From assembly GCA_035499215.1 (NCBI GenBank), contig DATJZH010000270.1, forward strand, positions 1 through 18,351: DNA of 18,351 nucleotides. Reading direction: 5' to 3'. Each line of letters opens with the position of its first letter. The first letter of the stretch is position 1. This DNA is from DATJZH01 sp035499215 (lineage in GTDB: Bacteria > Actinomycetota > Actinomycetes > Streptosporangiales > Streptosporangiaceae). The translations under genes were made by a program, and so were the position numbers. A model generated the notes under the pieces. It was not told the origin of the DNA, searched no databases, and worked only from the letters and a program-made list of their open reading frames with translations. Below are positions 1 to 7,300 of the stretch, in pieces.

Positions 1-1
1 C

Positions 2-1105
2 GTCGAGTACATCCGCGGCGCCCGGCGCCGCCTGCACACGATCCTGGCCGACGCCGTCACCGCCGGGCACCTTGACGTGAACCCGGCCAGCCGCCAGCGC
101 GGCCGGGGCCGCAAGGCCAGCCAGGACCGGGCCCGGGGCACCGCGGAGAAGATCTGGGCCAGCGAAGACGCCGCGCTGCTGCTCGCCAAGCGCTGCGGGC
201 TCCTGGGCGGCGAGGCCGAGTTCACCCGGGTCCTGCTGATGGCCTTCACCGGGCTGCGGTGGGGGGAGGTGACCGGCCTGCAGGGCTCTTATGTCCGCGG
301 CCCGGACCGCCGCCGGAATCATTTCTATGTCCGCGTCGAATGGCAGATGATCGAGCTGAATGGCAAGTTCTACCTCGCGCCGCCGAAGGACGGCTCACGG
401 CGGGACGTCGATATTCCCGGCTGGCTTTTCGCTCTCCTGCAGCGGATCAGGGCTCATGGCCGCCGGTGCCGGTGCCCGCGCCGCGACGACGGCACGAGCG
501 CGTGCGGATCGCGCGAGGCGTTCCTGTTCCTGGGGGCCGAGGCCGGCCACGCCCGCCGGTCGAACTACGCCACCCGGATCTTCCGGCCCGCCGCCGATGG
601 CGTCTACCCGGCGGAGAAACGCCGCCGCGGCTACCACACCGAGCGCTGGCGGGTGCACTGCTCGCGCGAGCCGTTCCCCGGCATCCCGGTGCCGATGAAG
701 GGCACGCACCGGGCGCAGGCGGAACAACTGGCCGAATGCTCGTGGGCGGCGCTCACTCCCGGCCTGACACCGCACGGCCTGCGGCACGGCCACCAGACGG
801 CGATGCGCCGCGACCGGGTCCCCCGAGTCCTGCGCCGTGACCGCCTCGGCCACGGCGCCTCGGGTGACATCGCCGACCACTACACCCACATCGACGACGA
901 GATGATCGAGGAAATGCTGGCCCGCCAGACACAGCGGTGGCAGGCGGCAGTCGCGGCCAGGGCACGCATCGACCAGGCCCGCGGCACCGAGCCGCGCTCA
1001 GCACTGCCCGCCCTCGACGAGTGGCTGGCCCCGTTCCGGGAGCGCGGCGCAGAATCTAGCTCCCATCTGCGCTCCCATCGGCAGAACCCGGAGGTGGAAG
1101 CGTGA
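2..1105 (+). CDS. Tyrosine site-specific recombinase (integrase), 5' partial
   Basis: The reading frame is open from the first bases of the window, so the gene starts to the left and only its last 367 codons are visible. A GTG at 77 is probably internal. The catalytic set of the phage-integrase family is complete (numbering from base 2): Arg86 in TGLRWGE, Lys129 in the PPKDGSRR hairpin, His258 and Arg261 in PHGLRHG, His284 in LGHG and nucleophile Tyr294 in HYTHI. A Cys-rich stretch (CRCP...C) sits between the Lys and the His/Arg motif. The gene stops 10 bp before the 3' end of a tRNA-Val gene, so it is likely the integrase of an integrative (AICE-type) element that recombines into that tRNA. 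The enzyme would cut and rejoin attP and attB through a 3'-phosphotyrosine intermediate. No frameshift is seen, so it looks functional apart from the window cut. Confidence 0.93.
   Translation, partial: VEYIRGARRRLHTILADAVTAGHLDVNPASRQRGRGRKASQDRARGTAEKIWASEDAALLLAKRCGLLGGEAEFTRVLLMAFTGLRWGEVTGLQGSYVRGPDRRRNHFYVRVEWQMIELNGKFYLAPPKDGSRRDVDIPGWLFALLQRIRAHGRRCRCPRRDDGTSACGSREAFLFLGAEAGHARRSNYATRIFRPAADGVYPAEKRRRGYHTERWRVHCSREPFPGIPVPMKGTHRAQAEQLAECSWAALTPGLTPHGLRHGHQTAMRRDRVPRVLRRDRLGHGASGDIADHYTHIDDEMIEEMLARQTQRWQAAVAARARIDQARGTEPRSALPALDEWLAPFRERGAESSSHLRSHRQNPEVEA
1059..1079. repeat. Direct repeat GCTCCCATC x2 at integrase 3' end
   Basis: The 9-mer GCTCCCATC occurs at 1059-1067 and again at 1071-1079, a 12-bp period, inside the last codons of the integrase and about 40 bp from the tRNA 3' end. 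Short direct repeats beside the core site are typical of integrase arm-type binding sites. That role is inferred from position only. Confidence 0.45.
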
Positions 1106-1115
1106 GCGTTTTGCC

Positions 1116-1160
1116 TGGTGGGCGCAACTGGGTTCGAACCAGTGACCCCTCGCTTGTAAG
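1116..1160. other. Probable attachment site (attL/attR) in tRNA-Val 3' half
   Basis: The integrase gene abuts the 3' half of the tRNA, and integrative elements with tyrosine recombinases commonly use the anticodon-to-T-arm segment as att core. The right limit is a guess; the partner repeat that would fix the boundaries lies outside the window. Confidence 0.4.
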
Positions 1161-1190
1161 GCGAGTGCTCTACCGCTGAGCTATGCACCC
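1116..1190 (-). tRNA. tRNA-Val (anticodon UAC)
   Basis: Read on the minus strand, the sequence folds as a full cloverleaf. The acceptor stem pairs GGGTGCA with TGCGCCC (one G-T pair). The D arm is GCTC/GAGC, the anticodon stem is CTCGC/GCGAG with loop CTTACAA (anticodon TAC, reading GUA valine codons), and the T arm is ACTGG-TTCGAAC-CCAGT. The discriminator base is A and the 3' CCA is encoded at 1116-1118. The mature body is 1119-1190. The 3' end faces the integrase, so the gene is the likely insertion target, rebuilt by the element's identity segment. Confidence 0.96.
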
Positions 1191-1200
1191 GTGCCGCCAG

Positions 1201-1222
1201 CCACGAATCAGCTGATCCGTGG
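1201..1222. repeat. 22-bp near-perfect dyad upstream of tRNA-Val
   Basis: The arms CCACG (1201) and CGTGG (1222) enclose the perfect palindrome ATCAGCTGAT, separated by a single A/C mismatch, so 10 of 11 positions pair. It lies 11-32 bp upstream of the tRNA 5' end on the minus strand and about 110 bp beyond the stop of the zinc-ribbon gene. It may be a terminator for that gene or an operator over the tRNA promoter. No T-run follows it. Confidence 0.5.
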
Positions 1223-1333
1223 CGAGACGGCCGCGCCCCAGCGTACCGCCCGGGACGCCCGCGCCCACGCATCGACGGGGGCACGCGGCTTCGCGAAAGA
1301 CGCACCGTGCAGATCGGGCGGAGACGGGCCGGG

Positions 1334-1720
1334 CTAGCCGATGCCGGCCGGGCGTCCAGACCGGCCGAGCACCCGCGCCAGCGCCCGCTCGACCTCCTCG
1401 GCCAGCCCAGGCGCCTGCCCGCCATCCGATCCGGCACCATGCTCTGCAACGCCCGGCGCCAGACCAGTCATCTCCCCGGACGAAGATGGAGTGACCGGCT
1501 GGCCGACGCATCCGCAATCCCGGCACTCCACCTCGCCGAGTCGCCGGACCAGTCGGATGCTCGTGCAGACCGGGCACCGGTCCAGGTCGGCCATCCAGTC
1601 GAAGGTGACCTGGCAGTCAGGGCAGACCAGCACCTGGCGGTCGCCACGGACTCCGCGCTTCCAGGGACTCTCCCCCCGGTCCGGGTCCACCTGCCGGGTG
1701 CCGCACCGATAGCAGGGCAT
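1334..1720 (-). CDS. Zinc-ribbon protein with four CxxC motifs
   Basis: This is a 128-residue protein of unknown function. Four CxxC pairs are visible: Cys3/Cys6, Cys33/Cys36, Cys49/Cys52 and Cys66/Cys69, with an extra Cys71. They are enough for two structural zinc sites, as in rubredoxin-like or zinc-ribbon proteins. The C-terminal third (about residue 75 onward) is Ser/Gly/Ala rich and probably partly disordered, with a short amphipathic stretch near residues 105-118. It starts 45 bp downstream of the ahpE stop on the same strand, so it may be co-transcribed with ahpE. The association with a peroxiredoxin makes a redox-sensitive zinc site conceivable, but this is inference. No strong ribosome binding site precedes the ATG. 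Confidence 0.72.
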   Translation of the reverse strand: MPCYRCGTRQVDPDRGESPWKRGVRGDRQVLVCPDCQVTFDWMADLDRCPVCTSIRLVRRLGEVECRDCGCVGQPVTPSSSGEMTGLAPGVAEHGAGSDGGQAPGLAEEVERALARVLGRSGRPAGIG

Positions 1721-1765
1721 TCAGATTGTTCCGATTCTGCCGTTGCGCCAGAACGCGTGCCTGCG

Positions 1766-2227
1766 CTAATCCAGCGCAGCCAGGGCCTTCTGGTATTCGG
1801 CGATGTCTCGCGCCTGCGCGATCGGGTTGACCACCTTCCACCGTACGACGCCGTTCCTGTCGATGATGAAGGTCCCGCGCGTGGCGACGCCCCCGTTCTC
1901 GTCGAAGACACCGTAGGACCTGGCCACGCTGCCGTGCGGCCAGAAGTCGGACAGTAGCGCGAAATTGTAATGCTCGGCGTCCGACCAGGCCCGGAGCGCG
2001 AAACCCGAGTCTACCGACACCGTCAGCAGCTCGACGTCGTCGCGGGTCGCCTCGACGAACTCGTCGCGCATGGCGCGCAGCTCGCCGGTGCACACACTGC
2101 TGAATGCCAGCGGGTAAAAGACCAGCACGACATTCTTCTTGCCGCGCAGGCCGGACAGGCTCACCGGCGTGCCGTGCTGGTCCTTCAGCTCGAAGTCCGG
2201 GGCTTGGTCGCCGACTTCCACTGTCAT
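1766..2227 (-). CDS. ahpE: AhpE-type 1-Cys peroxiredoxin
   Basis: The protein has 153 residues, the length of M. tuberculosis AhpE (Rv2238c). It reduces hydroperoxides and peroxynitrite in the cytosol. The peroxidatic cysteine is Cys46 in the motif PLAFSSVC, which fits the family pattern P-x3-T/S-x2-C. It is the only cysteine in the protein, so there is no resolving cysteine and an external thiol (mycothiol/mycoredoxin in actinobacteria) is expected to recycle it. The N-terminal GDQAPDFEL and the GTFIIDRNGVVRWK strand are typical of the AhpC/TSA fold. The ATG at 2227 is chosen over a longer open frame because it gives the family N-terminus and is preceded by AAAGGA at a suitable distance. The gene lies downstream of a DUF3052 gene, as in mycobacteria. 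Confidence 0.94.
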   Translation of the reverse strand: MTVEVGDQAPDFELKDQHGTPVSLSGLRGKKNVVLVFYPLAFSSVCTGELRAMRDEFVEATRDDVELLTVSVDSGFALRAWSDAEHYNFALLSDFWPHGSVARSYGVFDENGGVATRGTFIIDRNGVVRWKVVNPIAQARDIAEYQKALAALD

Positions 2228-2532
2228 GAATGGTCCTTTCGACATTGGGAAAGGTGTGCGGTCGCAAACGGGACCGCCGGGAACTGATGGCCGGCTCCCC
2301 AGCCTGTGGGTACCGGACGGATTCAGTGTGCCATTCCGGGTCGGCCGGCCGGGCACCTGCCCGATCGCCACGCCGGCGGGCACCGCACGGCATCGCCCGC
2401 GCGCCCCTGACCGCCGCGTCACCGGCTGCCGTCGCCACGTCTTGCGTCGCCGGCACGCCTCGGCGCAGCCCCTTCTCGCCCGCCGGGCTCATCACGTTGC
2501 CGGCGCGCCCTCGGGAGCCCAGGGCCGCCGCC
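2228..2532. other. Gene-free interval between DUF3052 and ahpE
   Basis: I see no credible gene in this stretch; the open frames here have no family features and poor start contexts. It should hold the ahpE promoter on the minus strand. The only candidate motif is a GGAAT (minus strand, 2337-2333) followed after 19 bases by GTA, a weak match to the SigR/SigH-type GGAAT...GTT promoter. Confidence 0.5.
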
Positions 2533-2554
2533 GCGCGCTCGGCGCACAGCGCGC
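2533..2554 (-). terminator. Stem-loop after the DUF3052 gene
   Basis: GCGCGCT (2533-2539) pairs perfectly with AGCGCGC (2548-2554) around an 8-base loop, directly at the stop codon of the minus-strand DUF3052 gene. A second hairpin, CGCGCC-TTC-GGCGCG, lies just upstream within the last codons (2561-2575). There is no T-run, as is common for actinobacterial terminators. Confidence 0.4.
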
Positions 2555-2982
2555 TACCGGCGCGCCTTCGGCGCGACGAGCCGGGTCCCTGACCAGTTCC
2601 GCCCGGCGCTGACCGTGGAGGTCTGCGACAGGCCGGCCGTGGGCGCCGACTCCCCGATCTCGCTCGGCTCGACGTGGCCGTCCCGGCCGGATTTGGGCGT
2701 GAGCAGCAAGATGTAGCCGCCATCGGCTAGCGGCGTCTTCGCATCTACCAGTGCATCGACGAGATCACCGTCGCCGTCCCGCCACCACAGCAGAACCCCG
2801 TCCACAACATCGTCGTAGTCCTCGTCGACAAGCTCGACGCCCTGCAGGTTCGCGACCGACTCGCGAAGCTGCTCATCGCAGTCGTCGTCGTAGCCGATCT
2901 CCTGCACCACGTGGCCCGGCTTGACGCCGAGCCGCTCGGCCAGGTCACGCTGATCTTGCGCCTGGCCTGCGGTCGCGCTCAC
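2554..2982 (-). CDS. DUF3052 family protein
   Basis: This 142-residue acidic protein has the family hallmarks: LGVKPGHVVQEIGYDDDCDE near residues 18-37, an acidic DGVLLWWRDGDGDLVDALVDA segment in the middle, and the conserved tail ending TGLSQTS-like...NWSGTRLVAPK (here AGLSQTSTVSAGRNWSGTRL). Its mycobacterial relative is Rv2239c, also beside ahpE and aceE. The molecular function is unknown; the constant pairing with aceE suggests, but does not prove, a link to pyruvate dehydrogenase. The GTG start is supported by a perfect AGGAGG seven bases upstream. The gene is transcribed divergently from aceE, with a 570-bp shared upstream region. Confidence 0.9.
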   Translation of the reverse strand: MSATAGQAQDQRDLAERLGVKPGHVVQEIGYDDDCDEQLRESVANLQGVELVDEDYDDVVDGVLLWWRDGDGDLVDALVDAKTPLADGGYILLLTPKSGRDGHVEPSEIGESAPTAGLSQTSTVSAGRNWSGTRLVAPKARR

Positions 2983-3553
2983 TGAAATCCTCCTGGATCC
3001 TTTCTCGCCTCACGCTGCTGGCTGTCCGGCTCCGCGGCACGGGACCTGCAGCTGGACGGCCGCTGCGCGGCGTCGGCTTCTCCTTGATCGGACAGTCCAC
3101 ACTGGGTCGGCGCGGCGCGCAAGTCACAATTCGCATAGAACTCGAAATCCCTGGTGCCGGGCTGCGGCCCGTCGAGCACCGACTATCCCATATTGTACCT
3201 TTTATCACCCTTATCCTGCTGCTCGGGCACGAGACTGGCCTGGCTCCCCTCCACCGCGCTCAGCCTGCCCTGCGCCCTTCCGTCTGCATGGTCCTGGTGT
3301 ACCCAAAACGACCGGCAAAAGCATCCGGGCCCAGGCGAATCGGGGACAGGCGACCGAAGAGCCGGGCAGAACCTGCCCGTCACAGCGCAAGCCGGCCGCT
3401 GGCCGCCGGTTACCAGCCAGTAGAGATGCATCCGGCGCGGGCACGTACGAGGATGAGAAGTCAGAGCACGACACGACGCGGCGGGCCTGTCGCGAACACC
3501 TGATAGCGCGGCCGCAGGCTGTGCCTGCCGCCGTGGAAGGCGAGGAACACCCC
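2983..3553. promoter_or_regulatory. Divergent upstream region of DUF3052 gene and aceE
   Basis: These roughly 570 bp hold no convincing gene: several open frames exist on both strands but none has a recognisable motif or good start. An AT-rich island at about 3184-3212 stands out from the GC background and contains, on the minus strand, TACAAT (3197-3192), a good -10-like hexamer for the DUF3052 gene. No clear -35 is seen. The aceE promoter is presumably in 3215-3520 but I cannot place it. Confidence 0.4.
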
Positions 3554-6331
3554 GTGGCCTCCGGACGCCAGCGCTTTTCCATCATCAGCGACGGTCTGCC
3601 CACGCAGCTGCCGGATATCGACTCCGACGAGACCAGGGAATGGGTCGAGTCGTTCGACACAGTCGTCCGCACCCGGGGCCGCGCCCGCGCCCGCTACATC
3701 ATGCTGCGCCTGCTGGAACGTGCCAGGGAGCAGTCAGTCGGCGTCCCCGGCCTGCGCAGCACGGATTTCATCAACACGATCCCGCCCGAGCGTGAGCCGT
3801 GGTTCCCCGGCGACGAGTATGTAGAACGGCGTGTCCGCGCCTACATTCGGTGGAATGCCGCCGTCATGGTATCGCGGGCCAACCGGCCGGGTCTGGGAGT
3901 AGGCGGGCACATCGCGACCTACGCATCGGCAGCCAGCCTCTACGAGGTCGGCTTCAACCATTTCTTCCGCGGCAAGGATCACGGCGAGTCCGGCGATCAG
4001 GTTTTCATCCAGGGCCATGCTGCTCCCGGCATCTACGCCAGGGCCTTCCTGGAGGGCCGTCTTACAGAACATCAGCTCAACGGGTTTCGCCAGGAGCTGT
4101 CGCACCCAGGCGGGGGTCTCCCCTCCTATCCGCACCCCCGGCTCATGCCGGGTTTCTGGGAGTTTCCGACTGTCTCCATGGGCCTGGGCGCCATCAATGC
4201 GGTCTACCAGGCCCGGTTCAACCGGTACCTGCTCGCCAGGGAGATGAAGGACACCAGCCGGTCGCACGTCTGGGCCTTCCTCGGCGACGGCGAGACCGAT
4301 GAGCCCGAGGTGCTCGGCGCGATCGGCGTGGCGGCGCGTGAGGAGCTCGACAATCTGACCTTCGTGATCAACTGCAACCTACAGCGGCTGGACGGCCCGG
4401 TCCGCGGCAACGGCAAGATCATCCAGGAGCTCGAGGCGCAGTTCCGCGGGGCGGGCTGGAACGTCATCAAGGTCATCTGGGGCCGCGACTGGGACCCCCT
4501 GCTGGCCAAGGACACCGACGGCGTGCTGGTCAACCTGATGAACACCACCCCCGATGGCCAGTCTCAGACATACGCCGCCGAATCCGGCGCCTACATCAGG
4601 GAGCACTTCTTCGGCACCGACCCGCGGCTGCGCGCGATGGTCTCCCATCTGTCCGACGACGAGCTGCGCAACCTGTCCCGCGGCGGGCACGACTACCGCA
4701 AGGTCTACGCGGCGTTCAAGGCGGCGCAGGAGCACGTGGGCCAGCCGACTGTGATCCTCGCCCACACGATCAAGGGCTGGACGCTCGGTCCTGACTTCGA
4801 AGGCCGCAACGCCACCCACCAGATGAAGAAGCTCACGGTCGCCGAGCTGAAAGAGTTCCGTGACCGCCTCTACCTGGAGATCCCCGACGCGGCGCTCGAG
4901 GCGGAGCTCCCGCCCTACTATCATCCCGGCGAGAAGTCGGACGAGATTCAGTACATGCGTGAGCGGCGGGCCGCGCTCGGCGGCTACCTGCCGCGCCGCA
5001 TCGTGCGGGCCAGGCCGCTGGCGCTACCCGGCGACCAGGCTTTCAGCGAGCTGCGGCACGGATCGGGCAAGCAGGCCGTGGCAACCACGATGGCCTTTGT
5101 CCGGCTGCTCAAGGACCTGATGAAGGACCCGCAGATCGGGTTCAGGTTCGCGCCGATCATCCCGGACGAGGCACGGACATTCGGGATGGACTCGCTGTTC
5201 CCGACCGCGAAGATCTACTCGCCTTTCGGGCAGACCTACGAGCCGGTGGACCGTAACCTGCTGTTGTCCTACAAGGAATCAGTCAAGGGCCAGATCCTGC
5301 ACGAGGGGATCAGCGAGGCGGGCGCGATGGCCTCGGTCGCCGCCGCCGGCACGGCCTACGCTACGCACGGCACGCCGATGATCCCCGTCTACATCTTCTA
5401 CTCGATGTTCGGGTTCCAGCGCACCGGCGACCAGATGTGGTCGCTGGGTGACCAGCTCGGCCGGGGCTTCCTGCTGGGCGCTACGGCCGGCCGGACCACG
5501 CTGGCCGGCGAGGGCTTGCAGCACAACGACGGGCAGTCGGTGCTGCTGTCCTCGGTCAGCCCGGCTTGCGTGACCTACGACTGCGCGTGGGCATACGAGA
5601 TCTCGCACGTCCTGCGGGACGGGCTGCGCCGGATGTACGGGTCCACAGCCGAGCACCCGGACGGCGAGAACATCTTCTATTACCTGACCCTCTACAACGA
5701 GCCCTACGTGCAGCCCGGCGAGCCCGGCGACTACGAGGGCGGCGCCGCGGCCCTCTACCAGGCGATCGTGCGCGGGCTGTACCGGTACGCGGCGGCGCCG
5801 CTGCTTCCCGGCCAGGCGGGCGAGGCAACCGGCCGCGAGCCGCCAAGGGCCCGGATCCTCGCCTCGGGCGTGGCACTGCGCTGGGCGCTTGCCGCGCAGC
5901 AGTTGCTGGCCGATGACTGGGGCGTGTCGGCGGAGGCATGGTCGGCCACCTCGTGGACGGAGCTGCGGCGCGACGCGCTGGCCTGCGCGCAGTGGAACAT
6001 GCTGTACCCCGACGACGAGGACCGGATGCCGTACGTGACTCAGGCGCTGGCGGGCCGGCCGGACCCCGTCGTCGCCGTCAGCGACTGGCTCCGAGCCGTG
6101 CCTGACCAGATCGCCCGCTGGGTGCCTGCTCCGTTCACCTCGCTCGGCACCGACGGCTGGGGCTTCTCCGACACGCGGCCGGCAGCCCGCAGGTTCTTCC
6201 ACGTCGACGCCGAGTCGATCACGGTGGCCGTGCTGGGTCAGCTGGCCCGACTTGGCGAGGTCAAGCCGGAGATAGTCGGCCAGGCGATCGCCAGGTACCG
6301 GCTGGACCTCGACGTCAGCGAGGCACTCTGA
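3554..6331 (+). CDS. aceE: Pyruvate dehydrogenase E1 component, homodimeric type
   Basis: The protein has 925 residues and resembles M. tuberculosis AceE (Rv2241) along its whole length. It is the thiamine-diphosphate E1 of the pyruvate dehydrogenase complex: it decarboxylates pyruvate and passes the acetyl group to lipoyl-E2, supplying acetyl-CoA. The ThDP motif begins at Gly244 (GDGETDEPE) and ends at Asn273 in NCNLQRLDGPVRGNGK. Other hallmarks are NTIPPEREPWFPGDE near the N-terminus, GGLPSYPHPRLMPGFWEFPTVSMG, HDYRKVYAA, FEGRNATHQMKKL, IIPDEARTFGMDS, and YIFYSMFGFQRTGDQ in the pyrimidine-binding domain. The start is uncertain: GTG 3554 has GGAAGGCGAGGAA just upstream and is preferred, while in-frame GTGs at 3521 and 3533 would add up to 11 residues. 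E2 and E3 genes are not adjacent, as is usual in actinobacteria. Confidence 0.97.
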   Translation: MASGRQRFSIISDGLPTQLPDIDSDETREWVESFDTVVRTRGRARARYIMLRLLERAREQSVGVPGLRSTDFINTIPPEREPWFPGDEYVERRVRAYIRWNAAVMVSRANRPGLGVGGHIATYASAASLYEVGFNHFFRGKDHGESGDQVFIQGHAAPGIYARAFLEGRLTEHQLNGFRQELSHPGGGLPSYPHPRLMPGFWEFPTVSMGLGAINAVYQARFNRYLLAREMKDTSRSHVWAFLGDGETDEPEVLGAIGVAAREELDNLTFVINCNLQRLDGPVRGNGKIIQELEAQFRGAGWNVIKVIWGRDWDPLLAKDTDGVLVNLMNTTPDGQSQTYAAESGAYIREHFFGTDPRLRAMVSHLSDDELRNLSRGGHDYRKVYAAFKAAQEHVGQPTVILAHTIKGWTLGPDFEGRNATHQMKKLTVAELKEFRDRLYLEIPDAALEAELPPYYHPGEKSDEIQYMRERRAALGGYLPRRIVRARPLALPGDQAFSELRHGSGKQAVATTMAFVRLLKDLMKDPQIGFRFAPIIPDEARTFGMDSLFPTAKIYSPFGQTYEPVDRNLLLSYKESVKGQILHEGISEAGAMASVAAAGTAYATHGTPMIPVYIFYSMFGFQRTGDQMWSLGDQLGRGFLLGATAGRTTLAGEGLQHNDGQSVLLSSVSPACVTYDCAWAYEISHVLRDGLRRMYGSTAEHPDGENIFYYLTLYNEPYVQPGEPGDYEGGAAALYQAIVRGLYRYAAAPLLPGQAGEATGREPPRARILASGVALRWALAAQQLLADDWGVSAEAWSATSWTELRRDALACAQWNMLYPDDEDRMPYVTQALAGRPDPVVAVSDWLRAVPDQIARWVPAPFTSLGTDGWGFSDTRPAARRFFHVDAESITVAVLGQLARLGEVKPEIVGQAIARYRLDLDVSEAL

Positions 6332-6382
6332 CGACGGCAGCGGCGATCAGGCCCCGAGCGCATCGACCGCCGGGCAGTTCCC

Positions 6383-6423
6383 GGGACGGCGGTTCCCGTC
6401 CCGGGGACGGCGGTTCCCGTCCC
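6383..6423. terminator. Two tandem identical hairpins after aceE
   Basis: A 20-bp unit occurs twice in direct repeat (6383-6402 and 6404-6423, period 21). Each unit is itself an inverted repeat: GGGACGG and CCGTCCC around a 6-base loop. It sits 52 bp after the aceE stop and 46 bp before the next start, a fitting place for a factor-independent or attenuating terminator. There is no T-run. Confidence 0.5.
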
Positions 6424-6468
6424 GGCGCTGCTGCCCGGGCCGGCACAGCAACGGAGGCTCATTCGCCG

Positions 6469-7275
6469 ATGCCCATCATCCTCATCACCGGAGCCGCCGG
6501 GCGCATCGGCGGAATGCTCCGCGCCAGGCTCGCCGGGCCCGGCCGGACGCTGCGGCTACTCGACGTGGCGCCGCTGCAGGCCCGAGCCGGAGAGGAGGTC
6601 ATCGAGGCCTCGGTCACGGATATGTCGGCACTGACCGAGGCTTCCGCCGGCGCGGACGCCGTCATTCACCTGGGCGGTCTGTCGGGCGAGGAGCCGTGGG
6701 ACCGCATCGCCGAGGTCAACATTCACGGCACGTACGTGGTGTTCGAGGCGGCCCGCCGCGCGGGCGTCGGCCGGGTGCTGTACGCCTCGTCGAACCATGC
6801 GGTCGGCTTCACTCCCGCCGCGGACTTCCCTGTCGCCGACTATGCCTTCCCGGCCCCGGACACCTACTACGGCGTGTCCAAGGCAGCCGGCGAGGCGATC
6901 GCCGCGCTGTATCATCACAGGTACCGAATGGACGCGATCTGCGTGCGGATCCTGACGTGCGCCGAGCGCCCGCGGTCGGTGCGATCGCTGTTCACCTGGC
7001 TGTCCCCCGATGATGCCGCACGCCTGTTCGAGGCGTGCCTGGCCGCCGACAAGCCCGGGTTCCGCGTCATCTACGGAGTGTCCCGCAATACCAGGGGCGG
7101 CTGGGTCAGCCTCGACGAGGCGCGCGCGCTGGGCTACGAGCCGCGCGATGACGCGGAGGACTTCGCTGCGGAGGTGATCGCCGGGCACGGCGAGCCCGAT
7201 CCCGGTGACCCCGTCCTGGCTCACCTGGGCGGCGAGTTCTGCCTGCCGGACCTCGACGCCGACCGCCTGTCGTGA
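6469..7275 (+). CDS. udh: Uronate dehydrogenase-like NAD-dependent SDR
   Basis: This 268-residue protein is an extended-type short-chain dehydrogenase/epimerase. GAAGRIGG at residues 8-15 is the NAD-binding glycine motif, followed by HLGG, SSNH and the catalytic YGVSK pair (Tyr and Lys). Several signatures go beyond generic epimerases and match Agrobacterium uronate dehydrogenase as I recall it: ASSNHAVG, the TWLSPDD segment, IYGVSRNTRGGW, LGYEPRDDAEDF, and the ending PDPGDPVLAHLGGEFC. The expected reaction oxidises D-galacturonate or D-glucuronate to the aldaro-lactone. ACGGAGG at 6451-6457 supports the ATG. It ends 25 bp before an enolase-superfamily gene, so the two probably form one sugar-acid pathway. 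Its position between aceE and the fatty-acid genes is not the usual actinobacterial order. A sugar-nucleotide epimerase is the alternative. Confidence 0.82.
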   Translation: MPIILITGAAGRIGGMLRARLAGPGRTLRLLDVAPLQARAGEEVIEASVTDMSALTEASAGADAVIHLGGLSGEEPWDRIAEVNIHGTYVVFEAARRAGVGRVLYASSNHAVGFTPAADFPVADYAFPAPDTYYGVSKAAGEAIAALYHHRYRMDAICVRILTCAERPRSVRSLFTWLSPDDAARLFEACLAADKPGFRVIYGVSRNTRGGWVSLDEARALGYEPRDDAEDFAAEVIAGHGEPDPGDPVLAHLGGEFCLPDLDADRLS

Positions 7276-7300
7276 AGGCACTGTTCGTGCGGGCACTGTC

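Noticed and set aside
2311..2337. Possible SigR-type promoter upstream of ahpE on the minus strand
   Set aside because: GGAAT is present but the downstream element is GTA rather than GTT and sits about 85 bp or more from the start codon; too weak to call.
2228..2554. Hidden small gene or RNA between ahpE and DUF3052
   Set aside because: No cloverleaf, riboswitch-like conserved pattern or credible coding frame could be made out.
2945..3503. Open frames on both strands in the gap between DUF3052 and aceE
   Set aside because: No family motif, no good ribosome binding site, and they overlap each other in the expected promoter region.
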